From Streptomyces resistomycificus (GTDB lineage Bacteria > Actinomycetota > Actinomycetes > Streptomycetales > Streptomycetaceae), in NCBI RefSeq assembly GCF_001514265.1, contig NZ_KQ948996.1, forward strand, positions 248,001 to 312,000: a DNA stretch of 64,000 nt. The letters are read 5' to 3'. The notes under the pieces are model-generated. The model had not been told where the DNA came from. It made no database searches and saw nothing but the letters and a program-made list of their open reading frames with translations. The position numbers were made by a program, and so were the translations under genes. Position 1 is the first letter of the stretch. Every line of letters begins with the position of its first letter. This document shows positions 16,174 to 25,228 of the stretch, in pieces.

Positions 16174-17292
16174 TCATCGGACAGGCCCTTCGGGAATCCT
16201 CGGAAGAACCCTCTCAGCGATGTCGAGGAGAACGCTGTCGTCCGGGAGGGCTACGGCTCCGGACGTGCTCCACACAGTGATGTCGCAGTAGCCGCCCCGG
16301 TCGTTTCGGTCCAGGGCCACGGACAGTGTCCTGGCGAGGGGACCTTGTTCGACCGGTCCGCTTGATCCGACACTCCCGAGATTGATCTCGATCTTCATGG
16401 TGTGATCGGAGGAGAGGACCGCTGGCCGACCGAGCAGCGTAAGCGTCTTGACGTCCTTCTCGTTCCCGAACTTCATCAGGTTCACGTACTGGTCCGTCGA
16501 CAGCTCGTTGTACGTGGCCGAGACGTTCACCGTGTACGTGTCGAACGCGACCTGGGCCTCCGGTTGGGCGACCTTCCCATCAGTCAGAGGAGCGGTGTCG
16601 CTTGTGCCGGAAGCAGTGGTCGCGGTCTCTCCGGGTGTTCCCAGGAGCTTGGCCAGGTCTGGCCGGTTGAGCGCTTTGCACAGCTCTTCACCGGTCACAG
16701 GTTGGGGTGTCTGCTTGTAGGCCTTCGGCAGTTCCTCGTGTGCCCCCTCCGAACACGAGACGGGCTGCGGGGTGGTGTCTTCGGACGGCATCACGCGGGG
16801 GGCCACCCACAGCGCTACCCCGAGTGCCCCGAACAGGGCCAGGGCCGCGGCGGCCTGGCCCCATGCGTTGGGCTCCTTCTCCGGAGTGCCCGGGCCGGGA
16901 CGCGGCCCGGTTCCGGCCTGAGCGTGAACCGGGGCCTGGGCCTGGGCCTGGGCCTGGGCTTGAATCGGGGCCTGAGCCTGAACCTGGGCCTGGGTTTGAA
17001 TCGGGGCCTGAGCTTGAACCTGGGCCTGTACCTGGGTCTGGGCGGCAGCATCGACCGTCGCCCCGTCCGCGGAGGTTGCCGGAAGCGGGTTCCGGCGTGC
17101 GCGCAGGGCCCGGACCACCGCGTAGACGCGTACCGCGGTGAACACGAGGAACACCACGCCGAGACCGGCCGCGACCCGGTCGTGATCGCGGACGGCGAGA
17201 TACATGATGCGTACGCCGAGAACGGACCCGACCGCGATGAGTAGGGGCTCGCGGACCCAGAACGGCAGGAGACGGAGGAGGAAACCGAGCAT
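16174..17292 (-). CDS. DUF6215-type membrane protein with an Ala-Gln repeat linker
   Basis: A 372-aa protein. Two membrane helices lie at about residues 14-34 and 40-62, then a low-complexity linker of AQ, VQ and PIQ dipeptides (about residues 84-125), a third helix (AAAALALFGALGVALWVAPRV, about 148-168), and an extracellular-type domain. The latter holds ELPKAYKQTPQPVTGEELCKALNRPDLAKLLGTPGE and VNVSATYNELSTDQYVNLM, which resembles the Streptomyces-specific DUF6215. Two cysteines in the C-terminal domain could pair. The role is unknown. It probably is a single gene. Confidence 0.75.
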   Translation of the reverse strand: MLGFLLRLLPFWVREPLLIAVGSVLGVRIMYLAVRDHDRVAAGLGVVFLVFTAVRVYAVVRALRARRNPLPATSADGATVDAAAQTQVQAQVQAQAPIQTQAQVQAQAPIQAQAQAQAQAPVHAQAGTGPRPGPGTPEKEPNAWGQAAAALALFGALGVALWVAPRVMPSEDTTPQPVSCSEGAHEELPKAYKQTPQPVTGEELCKALNRPDLAKLLGTPGETATTASGTSDTAPLTDGKVAQPEAQVAFDTYTVNVSATYNELSTDQYVNLMKFGNEKDVKTLTLLGRPAVLSSDHTMKIEINLGSVGSSGPVEQGPLARTLSVALDRNDRGGYCDITVWSTSGAVALPDDSVLLDIAERVLPRIPEGPVR

Positions 17293-17650
17293 CCAGTGAT
17301 CTCACCAGGACAAGACCACATTCGCCGTGGTGGAAGCCACAGTTCCGGGCACGCGGAGGCCTGCCGGGGCAAGAGACGCCAAGCTGACGATCCAGAGATC
17401 GCTATCGGGACGGCAGTGGGTTGAGGCGTTGCGGCCAGGTCCTCGCCTTCGGCGTCCTCCTCGTCCTGCCCGCGCTGATCGGTTTCGCGTTCCTCCAACG
17501 GGCCCGACGGCGCCGTCAGTTGTGGACGACGGACAGCCCCAGACTCTGTCCATGACCTCGGTTCACCGGCTGAGGGTTGCCCCGTCACTCCTGGCTGCGG
17601 GGGCGCGGGCGCTGGCATGATGAGGTTCATGACTGCATACCGAAAGGCCG
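17293..17650. other. Mostly gene-free, with a possible membrane-protein fragment
   Basis: A rightward frame from a TTG at 17421 to 17555 encodes 44 residues with one clear membrane helix (VLAFGVLLVLPALIGFAFL) and a basic tail RARRRRQ. It could be a small membrane protein or the end of a lost gene. No other structure was seen. Confidence 0.35.
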
Positions 17651-18121
17651 ATGCCGCGTAGACGGCCTGGCGCTCTGCGCGTCGAACAGCATGGTCCTCG
17701 CGCCTGGGAGGACCCACTGCCGGATCGGATCCACGGGCTCTCTGCCCGCACCAGCCTCGCGGTACATCGAGTAGAGAGGCTATCGGCCGACTACTACGTC
17801 TATCCCGGTGCCACGGACCGTGCGCTGCGGCGTTACCAAACGTTCCTGAAGCCGCCTGGACGCCGGCCCCTCTATCCGCAGGATGCGGAATGCTCGTGCC
17901 GCGGTTGTTCCTTCGACGACGTGAGGCATGCACGCGACGTGCTTGAGCTGGTCCTGGAGCAGTTGCCTGTCCGAGCCCGGTCCGAGCTGGAACGCCAAGT
18001 GGTCTCTCTGGACACTGTGTACCTCAAGCGCACTCTTCCTGATCCGTCTGCCGACCGCCGCCAGTGGTGCTCTGATCTTTGGTGGCGTCGTCGACTCGCG
18101 GGCGGCAGGGAGGCTGGGTGA
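17651..18121 (+). CDS. Hypothetical protein, 156 aa
   Basis: The ATG at 17651 has GAAAGG a few bases upstream. The protein contains a CSCRGC motif near residue 80 that could bind metal, followed by VRHARDVLELVLEQLPVRARSELERQVVSLDTVYLKRTLPDP and a Trp/Arg-rich end (WWRRRL). The composition is soluble and alpha-helical and the third-position GC is high, which supports a real gene. I do not recognise a named family. The first about 45 residues may be upstream of the true start. Confidence 0.5.
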   Translation: MPRRRPGALRVEQHGPRAWEDPLPDRIHGLSARTSLAVHRVERLSADYYVYPGATDRALRRYQTFLKPPGRRPLYPQDAECSCRGCSFDDVRHARDVLELVLEQLPVRARSELERQVVSLDTVYLKRTLPDPSADRRQWCSDLWWRRRLAGGREAG

Positions 18122-18355
18122 AGCTCCGCGGTCCTGCGCGACAGCAGTGAAATGATCACGGCGCGGCCACCCTAGGCCGTGTGTCGGCGTCGGCAGGGGC
18201 CCAGCCAACGCGACCGAGCCGGGCTGTCCGCTCGTATCTCGTCCCCGTGGCTGACGGTGCGACGTAAGGATTCCGTCATCACCTGCGGGGTGCGGGATGG
18301 CCGCCAGTCTCCGTTGAATGGAGAGCAGACGGAAAAGTTCAGGAAGCGAGCGGGG

Positions 18356-18928
18356 ATGGGGCGCGTGCGAAAGGTGTTGACCGGGCCGTTGGTCATCGTG
18401 GTGCTGGTGGTGGCAGTCGGCGGAGTCGGGTTGGGGCTGTACTGGTTCCAGCCGTGGAAGCTGTGGCAGGACGAGACCGTCCAAGAGGCGCTGCCCGGGG
18501 TCGTGGAGAGCTCCGCTCCTCCTGGCGCGGCACCCTCGGACGAACCCTCCGCGCCGCCCTCCCCGGCCACCGGTCCGCAGACGCTGGCGAGCGGCGAGCT
18601 GATCAGCCACGAGCACGCGACCTCGGGCACGGTGAAACTCGTACGGTTGGGGGACGGCTCCCATGTCGTGCGGCTGGAGAACCTGAACACCAGCAACGGA
18701 CCGGACCTGCGCGTCTGGCTGACCGATGCGCCGGTGAAGCAGGGGAGGGCCGGGTGGCATGTGTTCGACGACGGGAAGTACGTCAGCCTCGGCAAGCTGA
18801 AGGGCAACAAGGGAAGTCAGAACTACGCCCTGCCCGCTGAGGTGAATCCGTCGGGCTTCGGCAGCGTGAGCATCTGGTGCGACCGATTCGACGTGTCGTT
18901 CGGCGCCGCCGAACTCGCCCGGGTCTGA
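18356..18928 (+). CDS. DM13-domain membrane-anchored protein
   Basis: A 190-aa protein: one N-terminal anchor helix (about residues 8-29), a Pro/Ser/Ala-rich linker (about 45-75), then a DM13 domain with ASGELISHEHATSGTVKLVRLGDGSHVVRLENLNTSNGPDLRVWLTDAP and SVSIWCDRFDVSFGAAEL. DM13 domains are small extracellular beta-sandwiches with a conserved cysteine, thought to act in electron transfer or hydroxylation-type redox. The ATG at 18356 is preceded by AGGAAG. The domain faces outside the cell. Confidence 0.82.
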   Translation: MGRVRKVLTGPLVIVVLVVAVGGVGLGLYWFQPWKLWQDETVQEALPGVVESSAPPGAAPSDEPSAPPSPATGPQTLASGELISHEHATSGTVKLVRLGDGSHVVRLENLNTSNGPDLRVWLTDAPVKQGRAGWHVFDDGKYVSLGKLKGNKGSQNYALPAEVNPSGFGSVSIWCDRFDVSFGAAELARV

Positions 18929-18964
18929 CAGTGGGGCAGTCATGTAGCACGGGTCCGCGAAGGC

Positions 18965-19200
18965 TCAGCGGAGGACGCCGTCCCCGTCGATGACAAAGGT
19001 GGCGGGCGTCGGGGAGGTCGGGGGCGAGGTCGTACTGCTTGGCGTTGTCGGAGCCGATGTCGCTGAGGACGCTGAAGGAGAGCTGGTGCTTCTCTGTCGG
19101 GGAGAGGGACGCGTCGGGGACTTGCGGGGGAGACGGCAACGAGGCGGGCTCCCCGTGTGGTGATCTCGTCGTGGTGCTGCGGGAGTCCGTTTCGAGTTGC
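18965..19200 (-). pseudogene. AhpC/TSA-type peroxiredoxin, fragmentary and frameshifted
   Basis: Three frames must be joined to recover the family pattern: QHHDEITTRGARLVAVSPASP, then DASLSPTEKHQLSFSVLSDIGSDNAKQYDLAPDLP, then PATFVIDGDGVLR. These are the middle and end of peroxiredoxin-like proteins (..FPVLSDVGN.., ..PATFVID.DG..). The WCPYC-type active-site region is missing upstream. It is not functional. Confidence 0.6.
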
Positions 19201-19577
19201 CGCCGGATCGTCATCCGCCGTCTGAAGCCGCTCGGCTGTCACTCTCGACGCGATGGGCGCCTTGATCGAGGCCACCGACCGCCTCGACTCGGATAAGGAA
19301 CTGCTGACGCGGATACGTGGCCAGGGCAGGCTGCTCGGCAGCGGGTGGCTGATCTTCGGACCCAGCCGGCCGGTGCTGAGGAGTTCGCGGATCTTGCCAA
19401 ATGGGTAAAATTGCCGCAAAGATACGAAGCGGCTTGCTCGGCGTGCACATTGCGCTGGTACACCTCCGATCGGTCGGCAGGCTTTCCTTACCCAGGGGTA
19501 TCGCGGCCGTCCCGTGTCGGGGTGCAATGGTGGGAGTCAGGCCCTTCCGCACCCGTACCGGTCAGAAGAGGCACGCA
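19201..19577. other. Gene-free stretch before the NfeD gene
   Basis: It holds the degraded upstream side of the peroxiredoxin remnant and the leader of the NfeD gene. No family pattern or clear promoter was read. Confidence 0.35.
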
Positions 19578-20009
19578 ATGGATCCATGGCTGATTTGGTT
19601 GATCATCGCAGCCGTGTTGGCTGCGGCGGAGATCTTCACCCTTACTGCCGCGCTCGGAATGCTGAGTGCGGCCGCGTTGGTCACGGCGGGATCCGCCGCG
19701 GTCGGGCTGCCATTGCCGCTGCAGTTCTTGGTGTTCACCGTCGTAGCCACCGTCACCGTGCTATTTGTGCGGCCCATTGCGCTGCGCCACGTTCTCCGGC
19801 CCCAGACAGAGAGATTCGGCGTAGACGCACTGGTCGGCAGGGGTGCGTATGTCGTCTCGGAGGTGACGGGCCTGGGCGGCAGGGTCCGCATCGGGGGTGA
19901 GGAGTGGACGGCACGCGCCTACGACGAAACGCTGGTGATTCCTCCTGGAAAGACCGTCGATGTCATGGAGATCAGCGGCGCCACAGCGATCGTCTACCCA
20001 CGGGACTGA
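19578..20009 (+). CDS. NfeD family membrane protein
   Basis: A 143-aa protein from the ATG at 19578 (AGAGG upstream). Two or three N-terminal helices (WLIWLIIAAVLAAAEIFT, LSAAALVTAGSAAVGLPLPLQFLVFTVVATVTVLFV) precede a C-terminal OB-fold domain (LVGRGAYVVSEVTGLGGRVRIGGEEWTARAYDE...GATAIVYPRD). This short form lacks a protease domain. NfeD proteins pair with SPFH proteins in membrane microdomains; the SPFH gene starts 4 bp downstream, so the two are one operon. Confidence 0.9.
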   Translation: MDPWLIWLIIAAVLAAAEIFTLTAALGMLSAAALVTAGSAAVGLPLPLQFLVFTVVATVTVLFVRPIALRHVLRPQTERFGVDALVGRGAYVVSEVTGLGGRVRIGGEEWTARAYDETLVIPPGKTVDVMEISGATAIVYPRD

Positions 20010-20013
20010 AACT

Positions 20014-21051
20014 ATGGAAGCCTCGCCGTTCCTCATTGCCGGCTTGATTGTCGCGCTTATCGCGGTTTTCACCGTGGTGCGGGCGGTCCGTATCGTGCCC
20101 CAGGCGCGTGCACGTAATGTCGAGCGGCTCGGCCGTTACCACCGGACCCTGAATCCCGGCCTCAGCCTCGTGATCCCTTACATCGACCGCGTTCATCCGG
20201 TGATTGATCTGCGGGAGCAGGTCGTGTCCTTCAAACCGCAGCCCGTCATCACCGAGGACAACCTGGTCGTCGAGATCGACACCGTTCTGTACTTCCAGGT
20301 CACCGACCCACGAGCAGCTTTCTACGAGATCGCGAATTTCCTTCAGGCGGTTGAACAGCTCACCGTCACCACCTTGCGCAACGTCGTGGGATCGATGGAC
20401 CTGGAAAAGACGCTCACCTCCCGGGACACCATCAACAGCCAGCTCCGTGGTGTGCTGGACGAGGCCACCGGCAAGTGGGGGCTACGGGTCAACCGGGTGG
20501 AGATCAAGGCCATCGACCCCCCGCAGTCCATCAAGGACGCGATGCAGAAGCAGATGCGAGCCGAGCGGGACAAACGGGCCGCGATTCTCGGGGCTGAAGG
20601 GCAACGCCAGTCGCAGATCCTCACTGCCGAAGGTGACAAGCAGGCCGCGGTTCTGCGTGCGGAGGGTAACCGTACCGCTGCGATTCTCCAGGCCGAGGGC
20701 CAGTCCCGGGCCATCGACGAGGTGTTCCAGGCCGTACATCGCAACGATCCCGACCCCAAGCTGCTCGCCTACCAATACCTCCAGACGCTGCCACAACTCG
20801 CGCAAGGCTCGGGCAACAATTTCTGGGTGATCCCCAGCGAGATCACCTCCGCACTCCAGGGTGTGTCCCGCGCCTTCACCGAGGTACTGCCCCAGTCGCC
20901 GGCCACCCGCGAGAAACCCCCGGACGACATGGCCGCCCAGGCCGCCGACGACACGGCTCAGGCCGAGGAAGCCGCTGCCGCAGCCCTCGCCGACGCAGCC
21001 AAGGCCGAGCGCGCCGACCCCGATGCCCTCCCGTCTCACCCGCCTCGCTGA
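20014..21051 (+). CDS. SPFH/band-7 domain protein (stomatin/paraslipin type)
   Basis: A 345-aa protein: one N-terminal helix (about residues 5-25), an SPFH domain (RIVPQARARNVERLGRYHRTLNPGLSLVIPYID...EDNLVVEIDTVLYFQVTDPRAAFYEI...MDLEKTLTSRDTINSQLRGVLDEATGKWGLRVNRVEIKAI), a coiled coil rich in RAEGDKQAA repeats (about 185-245) and an Ala/Glu tail. Such proteins oligomerise into rings in the membrane and organise microdomains or chaperone membrane proteases. Coupled tightly to the NfeD gene upstream. Confidence 0.92.
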   Translation: MEASPFLIAGLIVALIAVFTVVRAVRIVPQARARNVERLGRYHRTLNPGLSLVIPYIDRVHPVIDLREQVVSFKPQPVITEDNLVVEIDTVLYFQVTDPRAAFYEIANFLQAVEQLTVTTLRNVVGSMDLEKTLTSRDTINSQLRGVLDEATGKWGLRVNRVEIKAIDPPQSIKDAMQKQMRAERDKRAAILGAEGQRQSQILTAEGDKQAAVLRAEGNRTAAILQAEGQSRAIDEVFQAVHRNDPDPKLLAYQYLQTLPQLAQGSGNNFWVIPSEITSALQGVSRAFTEVLPQSPATREKPPDDMAAQAADDTAQAEEAAAAALADAAKAERADPDALPSHPPR

Positions 21052-21222
21052 GGGCGGGCGGCCGACGGCGTGGAAGTCTCCGAGCGTCCGACCATCTGGC
21101 AATCGCTGCTCCTCGACCCTGCGCCGCTCGCCTTCGGACCTTGTCTGCCGGCCCGAAGCGAAACCCGGCATCGGGGAGCAGGCAGCTCTGCCGAGTTACG
21201 GCAATGAGGCGGAGCAGCGCGT

Positions 21223-21774
21223 GTGGCAGGCTCTGGGGATATGGGGTGCAGTTTCAAATTGCACGGGGGGACCGCGGCCGGGCTGAGCGCCGTGCTGCTG
21301 TTGCTCGCCGCGCTCACGTGGTTGCCGGGTACCTTGCCGCTGGTGGGCTCGAAGTGGCCGATGGTGGTGATCGTGGTGCTTCTCTTCCCGATCTCTATAG
21401 CTGCCCTGGTGCGCATGTTCCTGAGTGGACCGGACCGGCACTCGGTGTGGCTCGCCTTTCGGTGCCTGCCCGGCAACCTGCAGGCAGTGCTCGGGGCGCT
21501 GGTCGTCTCAGGCGTCGTGCTGATGCTTCTCAGCTCGGTCGACGCGGGAAACCTGCAGGCGGCAGAGGTCAAGGACGGACGATACTTCGTCTTCGACACG
21601 ACTCCCCACGCGCGCGGCACGATTGAGGTCTCGCACAGCCGGTACCTGGCCGTCCTCGAGAGCGATCAGCGCAGCATGCTTGCGATCCCAGGCCTGATCC
21701 TTGCTGGAGCCGCGTATGTCGTCTTTGCGGCCGGGGAGTTGCGCCGGGCGGATGTCGGGTTCAGATCTTCCTAG
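21223..21774 (+). CDS. Hypothetical four-helix membrane protein
   Basis: A 183-aa protein with helices at about residues 18-36, 45-65, 86-105 and 152-170, and a hydrophilic segment (AEVKDGRYFVFDTTPHARGTIEVSHSRYLAVLESDQR) between helices 3 and 4. The arrangement is coherent and codon use is genome-like, supporting a real gene. An ATG at 21241 is an alternative start. No family recognised. Confidence 0.6.
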   Translation: MAGSGDMGCSFKLHGGTAAGLSAVLLLLAALTWLPGTLPLVGSKWPMVVIVVLLFPISIAALVRMFLSGPDRHSVWLAFRCLPGNLQAVLGALVVSGVVLMLLSSVDAGNLQAAEVKDGRYFVFDTTPHARGTIEVSHSRYLAVLESDQRSMLAIPGLILAGAAYVVFAAGELRRADVGFRSS

Positions 21775-22188
21775 CCGGTGCAGGTCTGGAGATTCCATGT
21801 TGGGCCACGGATCGCTTGTCACTCGTGCCGACATCGAGTGTCCCTGTCACCTGGAGTGCCTCGACTTCGCCGAGCCATTGACGTCGGCCAGCAGCAGCAC
21901 CGGCGGTGTGGTGTCATCAACCGCTCGTATTTCTCCGGCCTTCCGTCGTTGGTCGTTCGCAGACACTTCCCCCGCGTCTATTGCGATCGCAGCCCCCGGG
22001 GTGGCGAGGAGGGTGTGCACTCCCTTGTGGGCGGGGAGCGCACACCGCAGGGGCTTGCGGAGTGAGCGGGTTCGGCTCACTCCGGAGCGGAGCGGCTCAG
22101 CGTCGTCGGCTTCTCCACCAGGGCGGTGACGCCGGCCTGCATCACCATGGATGCCAGGGGGCGCGTGGGCCTGCGGGGGCGTACAAAT
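21775..22188. other. Gene-free stretch, about 410 bp
   Basis: No supported gene on either strand. It leads into a LacI remnant, so it may contain further unrecognisable parts of the same decayed gene. Confidence 0.3.
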
Positions 22189-22350
22189 GTGTTCGGCCGT
22201 GACGACATCGGCCCAGCGGTGAACCTCATCCCGGAGCTGACCTCCGTGACCGTCCCTTTCCGGCAGGTCGGGTTCCGGGCAATGGAGCTTGCGCTCTCCG
22301 ACGTCGACTCGCGGATCGTACCGATCGCCACGAACGTCCTCCTGAGGTAA
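22189..22350 (+). pseudogene. LacI-family regulator, C-terminal fragment
   Basis: The 53-residue end VFGRDDIGPAVNLIPELTSVTVPFRQVGFRAMELALSD...RIVPIATNVLLR follows the LacI/GalR consensus (V.GFDDI..A....P.LTTV..P....G..A...L......) including the final L.VR. The DNA-binding and most of the ligand domain are absent, so it cannot function. Confidence 0.6.
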
Positions 22351-22497
22351 AGCACACCCCCTCGAAGACCGTGCCGAGTCGTGCGGCGTTGCACCGCCGG
22401 TCCGCTCGGGTGGCCCTGTCGGCTGATTGCCCTCGGTCACCCCGATGCCCTCGGGCCCGCAGGTGCCGCGTCAGTGCTGCTCCGTCGCGCGTTCCTG

Positions 22498-22644
22498 TCA
22501 GGACAAGCGTGCTTGTATGTCGTCGGTGGGAGTCCCCACGTCATCTGCCGCTGCGGGGCGGGGGAAGAGGAGATTCTCCAGAGCGTCCATGCCGAAGAGA
22601 AACGCCATCATCAGGGCGGGCACAAGGAGAGCGAGCAGAATCAC
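22498..22644 (-). CDS. Small membrane protein, 48 aa
   Basis: A GTG at 22644 lies 5 bp after GGGAGG, an ideal site. The peptide ILLALLVPALMMAFLFGMDALENLLFPRP forms one membrane helix followed by an amphipathic turn and a 17-residue acidic tail (ADDVGTPTDDIQ). Frame, helix and ribosome-binding site all agree, so this is probably a genuine short gene. No known family is recognised; single-helix proteins of this kind often bind a larger membrane partner or fold as stress-related membrane peptides. There is no adjacent partner gene. Confidence 0.65.
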   Translation of the reverse strand: MILLALLVPALMMAFLFGMDALENLLFPRPAAADDVGTPTDDIQARLS

Positions 22645-23318
22645 AGGACCTCCCGAGGGATGGTCGGCCTGTGCAGCCGATGGTGCCGCTTTTCAGGATG
22701 GAGCCGAATGGCGTAGTGCGCATGTTGTGCACGGTGTCGCCGCTTGTGTTACGTAGGCGATGGCAGCCGGCGATGTCCCAGCACCGTGCCGTGCGCGACC
22801 GCGCAGGTCGGCCCCCTACTCAGCCGCACGCCGAGCCGTCACGGACGTGCGAGCGCGGAACACGCTCTCCGGCCGGCCCCTCCCGCGACTGGCCGCACCT
22901 ACGCCGCATGCCGGCAGTGGACACCTCCGAGCCTGGGCTGACGGCACCCGGATCCGCTCCACGGCCGGTGAAGGACGCTCGTGACGGTGGTCTGCGGCCT
23001 CCCTGCCCACGCCCAGGCCGCCGCCGCCGAGACAGTCCGCGACGCTTCCACCCCGCAACGCCGAGGCCAACGAAGGCCGCATCGCCGACCTCGGACTCCA
23101 AACGCATCATGGCAGGACGCGCCGGCATCCCCACGGCGTGCCACCGCGTCATGCTGATGGCCCACCCACGCCGCGGCTACGTGGACCGGCCGCCCGCCGC
23201 GCCACGGTGCTCTCCGGCTACGAAAATCTTGACAGAGCCACTTTGCGTGAGTACGCCGACGCGGGCGGGGCAATAGGTTCCGGCAAGGTTCCCTCGTACG
23301 AAAGTGATGCCTGTTCTC
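22645..23318. other. Gene-free stretch, about 670 bp
   Basis: Long overlapping frames occur on both strands, as expected at this base composition, but their products are Arg/Pro-rich without family signatures. It contains the promoters of the small membrane gene (leftward) and the hemerythrin gene (rightward). Confidence 0.35.
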
Positions 23319-23810
23319 ATGGCCGAGACACGAGACGTCGTTGAACTCATTCTCCAGGATCACCGGAGAATGGAAGATCTCTTTCGTCTGATGCGCAGCG
23401 TCGAAGCTGACCGGGCAGCCGCCCTGCGGGAGTTCGCCGATCTGCTGATTGCGCACGCGCTGGCGGAAGAGTCGAAGGTGTACCCCGCCCTCAAACGCTA
23501 CAAGAAGATCGAGGACGAAGAGGTTGAGCACGGCGAGGAGGAGCATGAGGAGGGCAACAAGGCACTCCTCGAACTCTTGGAGGTCGACGAGGTCGGCTCT
23601 GAGGAGTGGGACACGAAGCTGGAAGAGCTCGTAGAAGCCGTCACCCACCACGCCGACGAGGAGGAGCGCACCATCCTCAACGGAGCGCGCGAGAACGTCG
23701 CCATGGAGCGCCGGGAGGAGCTGGGCGGGGCGTTCCTCGAGGAACGGGAGCGTCAGCTGAAGGCAGGCTGCGGCGCTGTGGACAACGTACGCCGTATCGT
23801 CCGCTCCTGA
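23319..23810 (+). CDS. Hemerythrin HHE-domain protein
   Basis: A 163-aa four-helix protein. Candidate iron ligands fall at the expected helices: H15 (LQDHRRMEDLF), H46 and E50 (IAHALAEESKVYPAL), H71/H76 (EVEHGEEEHEEGNKALLELL) and H110/H111 with E115 (AVTHHADEEERTIL). Hemerythrin-like proteins bind a di-iron centre and sense or store O2 or NO. The ATG at 23319 lacks a clear SD; a GTG at 23304 is the alternative. It stands alone. Confidence 0.88.
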   Translation: MAETRDVVELILQDHRRMEDLFRLMRSVEADRAAALREFADLLIAHALAEESKVYPALKRYKKIEDEEVEHGEEEHEEGNKALLELLEVDEVGSEEWDTKLEELVEAVTHHADEEERTILNGARENVAMERREELGGAFLEERERQLKAGCGAVDNVRRIVRS

Positions 23811-24255
23811 CCGAACGCGTATCCGCACCCGGGATCCCGGCGACGTGCTGGTGTAGGAGAAAGCAGGCGCAACGACCGCCCACAGCTCGGCGAAAGCCCT
23901 GCGCGATGCTTGGAGCGGGCCTCCAGCGGTGCCCGCGCAGTGTGTCTGACAGGGCGCGGGCCGGTGGGTGGTCGTCGTGCCCGGACAGGACCTCCACCCG
24001 GCTCCGATGCAACCCATGCTGTCCGTGGCATCGACATGTCCAGCAGGTCGCACGCCGCGGCCACCCGTCAGGGACCCGGCTCCCGCGCGGCCGAGATAAC
24101 CGACACGCTGCCGGGCGGGAGCGAAGGTTCACCACGTCGTGGAACCCACACGAGGTCGGCGGGTGACAGGAAACCCCGTCTGCGACGTCCACAGCACGCG
24201 GGCGCCAAGGGTGCGACAGGCTGCCGTGCCCGAGAGGGACAACCGGCCAGCCGAG
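23811..24255. other. Gene-free stretch, about 445 bp
   Basis: No supported gene; frames on both strands have low-complexity Arg/Ala-rich products. It separates the hemerythrin gene from the 3' end of the convergent CGNR gene; no strong hairpin was found. Confidence 0.35.
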
Positions 24256-24783
24256 TCAGGGCTTGGGGCGTGAGTGTCGGGAACGATGCCGCATCACCGC
24301 TTCAGTGTTTCCGCAGCGTGCTGTGCAGTAGCGTCGCCGTCCGTTCCTGGAGGTGTCCACATACGCTCGGGAGCACGCGGAGCGCATGCATCGCCCCAGC
24401 CGTTCGCCCCCTTCCCAGCACAGGACGAAGGCGAGGCCGCCGGCGGTGACGGCCTTGACTCGGGAGAGCACGTCAGCCGAGTCCGGTACGAAGTGAAGAT
24501 GAGGCTGGAGACCGTCATGGGTGGTCACCCACGGACGGATGGTTGCCTCCACCAGCAAATCGTTGACGGCGGAGCACCGCTCAGCCGAATCCCTCGCGTC
24601 GAACACCCACGCCAGGTGATCCCGCCAGCGCCCGAAACCTTCCACATCGGCATCCTCGACCTCCGGGCGACGGATCTCGTGTGCCTCGAGCAGAGCTTGA
24701 ATGCTCGCCGCGCTCAACTCGGGGAGATTGATCAAATCGGCGGACAGTACCGCCCCCAGGCGGCCGTAATGGTTTTGCTGCAC
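24256..24783 (-). CDS. CGNR zinc-finger regulator
   Basis: A 175-aa protein. The C-terminal part has the CGNR motif with its metal ligands: LGRCMRSACSRAYVDTSRNGRRRYCTARCGNTEAVMRHR (C-x4-C ... C-x3-C). The N-terminal half is the ABATE ligand domain (INLPELSAASIQALLEAHEI...SAERCSAVNDLLVEATIRPWV). CGNR proteins are probable stress-responsive transcription regulators. The GTG start at 24783 follows AAGAAGG closely; the N-terminus is slightly shorter than usual. Confidence 0.85.
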   Translation of the reverse strand: MQQNHYGRLGAVLSADLINLPELSAASIQALLEAHEIRRPEVEDADVEGFGRWRDHLAWVFDARDSAERCSAVNDLLVEATIRPWVTTHDGLQPHLHFVPDSADVLSRVKAVTAGGLAFVLCWEGGERLGRCMRSACSRAYVDTSRNGRRRYCTARCGNTEAVMRHRSRHSRPKP

Positions 24784-24833
24784 GTGACCTTCTTGGTGTT
24801 ACGAAGCACGTGACCTTTTTGGGCGTTACGAAG
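24781..24833. repeat. Tandem duplication of the CGNR leader and start site
   Basis: Two 26-27 bp copies (24781-24806, 24807-24833) on the minus strand each read CTTCGTAAC....AAGGTCACGTG. The copy next to the gene supplies its SD (AAGAAGG) and GTG start; the outer copy has AAAAAGG followed by GTG. The duplicated start could allow translation from the outer copy or serve as a binding site. Confidence 0.7.
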
Positions 24834-25083
24834 CCCCACGCGCAGCGGACGGGTTTTCCCTGCTCTGTTCACTTACCTGGATCAGCTGAAAGTCGGACCG
24901 GGTGATGAACCATCCACTGGTGGTGCACCACAGGTACCGCACCATTCCCTCGGACGTGAAGTGTTCGGATACCGGGCGGCAGGGCTCGGAGGAGAGGCCA
25001 CAGGAGGGGCACCACCACGATCCACGCCGCACGTCTGAAATTCGTGCCATGTCCGCCAGAGTGTGGTCATGGGTCAAATACAT
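24826..25083 (-). CDS. Hypothetical protein with a CPSCG motif
   Basis: An 85-aa protein. Residues from MARISDVRRGSWWCPSCGLSSEPCRPVSEHFTSEGMVRYLWCTTSGWF suggest a small zinc-ribbon-like fold with pairs of cysteines (CPSC and C/WC). The start at 25083 is weak and an internal ATG near residue 12 is equally likely. The protein is upstream of and in the same direction as the CGNR gene. No named family. Confidence 0.5.
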   Translation of the reverse strand: MYLTHDHTLADMARISDVRRGSWWCPSCGLSSEPCRPVSEHFTSEGMVRYLWCTTSGWFITRSDFQLIQVSEQSRENPSAARGAS

Positions 25084-25228
25084 TCAACCATTACATCTGC
25101 GACGGGCGCAGAGGGCCGCCCGTGCTGCACCAGACCGGTCTCACGGGAGCTGCGCACGGCGCCGGTCGGCGTCTCGCTGGGGCCGCCCCGGGGGGACCGC
25201 AGTTGCCGCGGCGGCGCTCCAGGCATGC

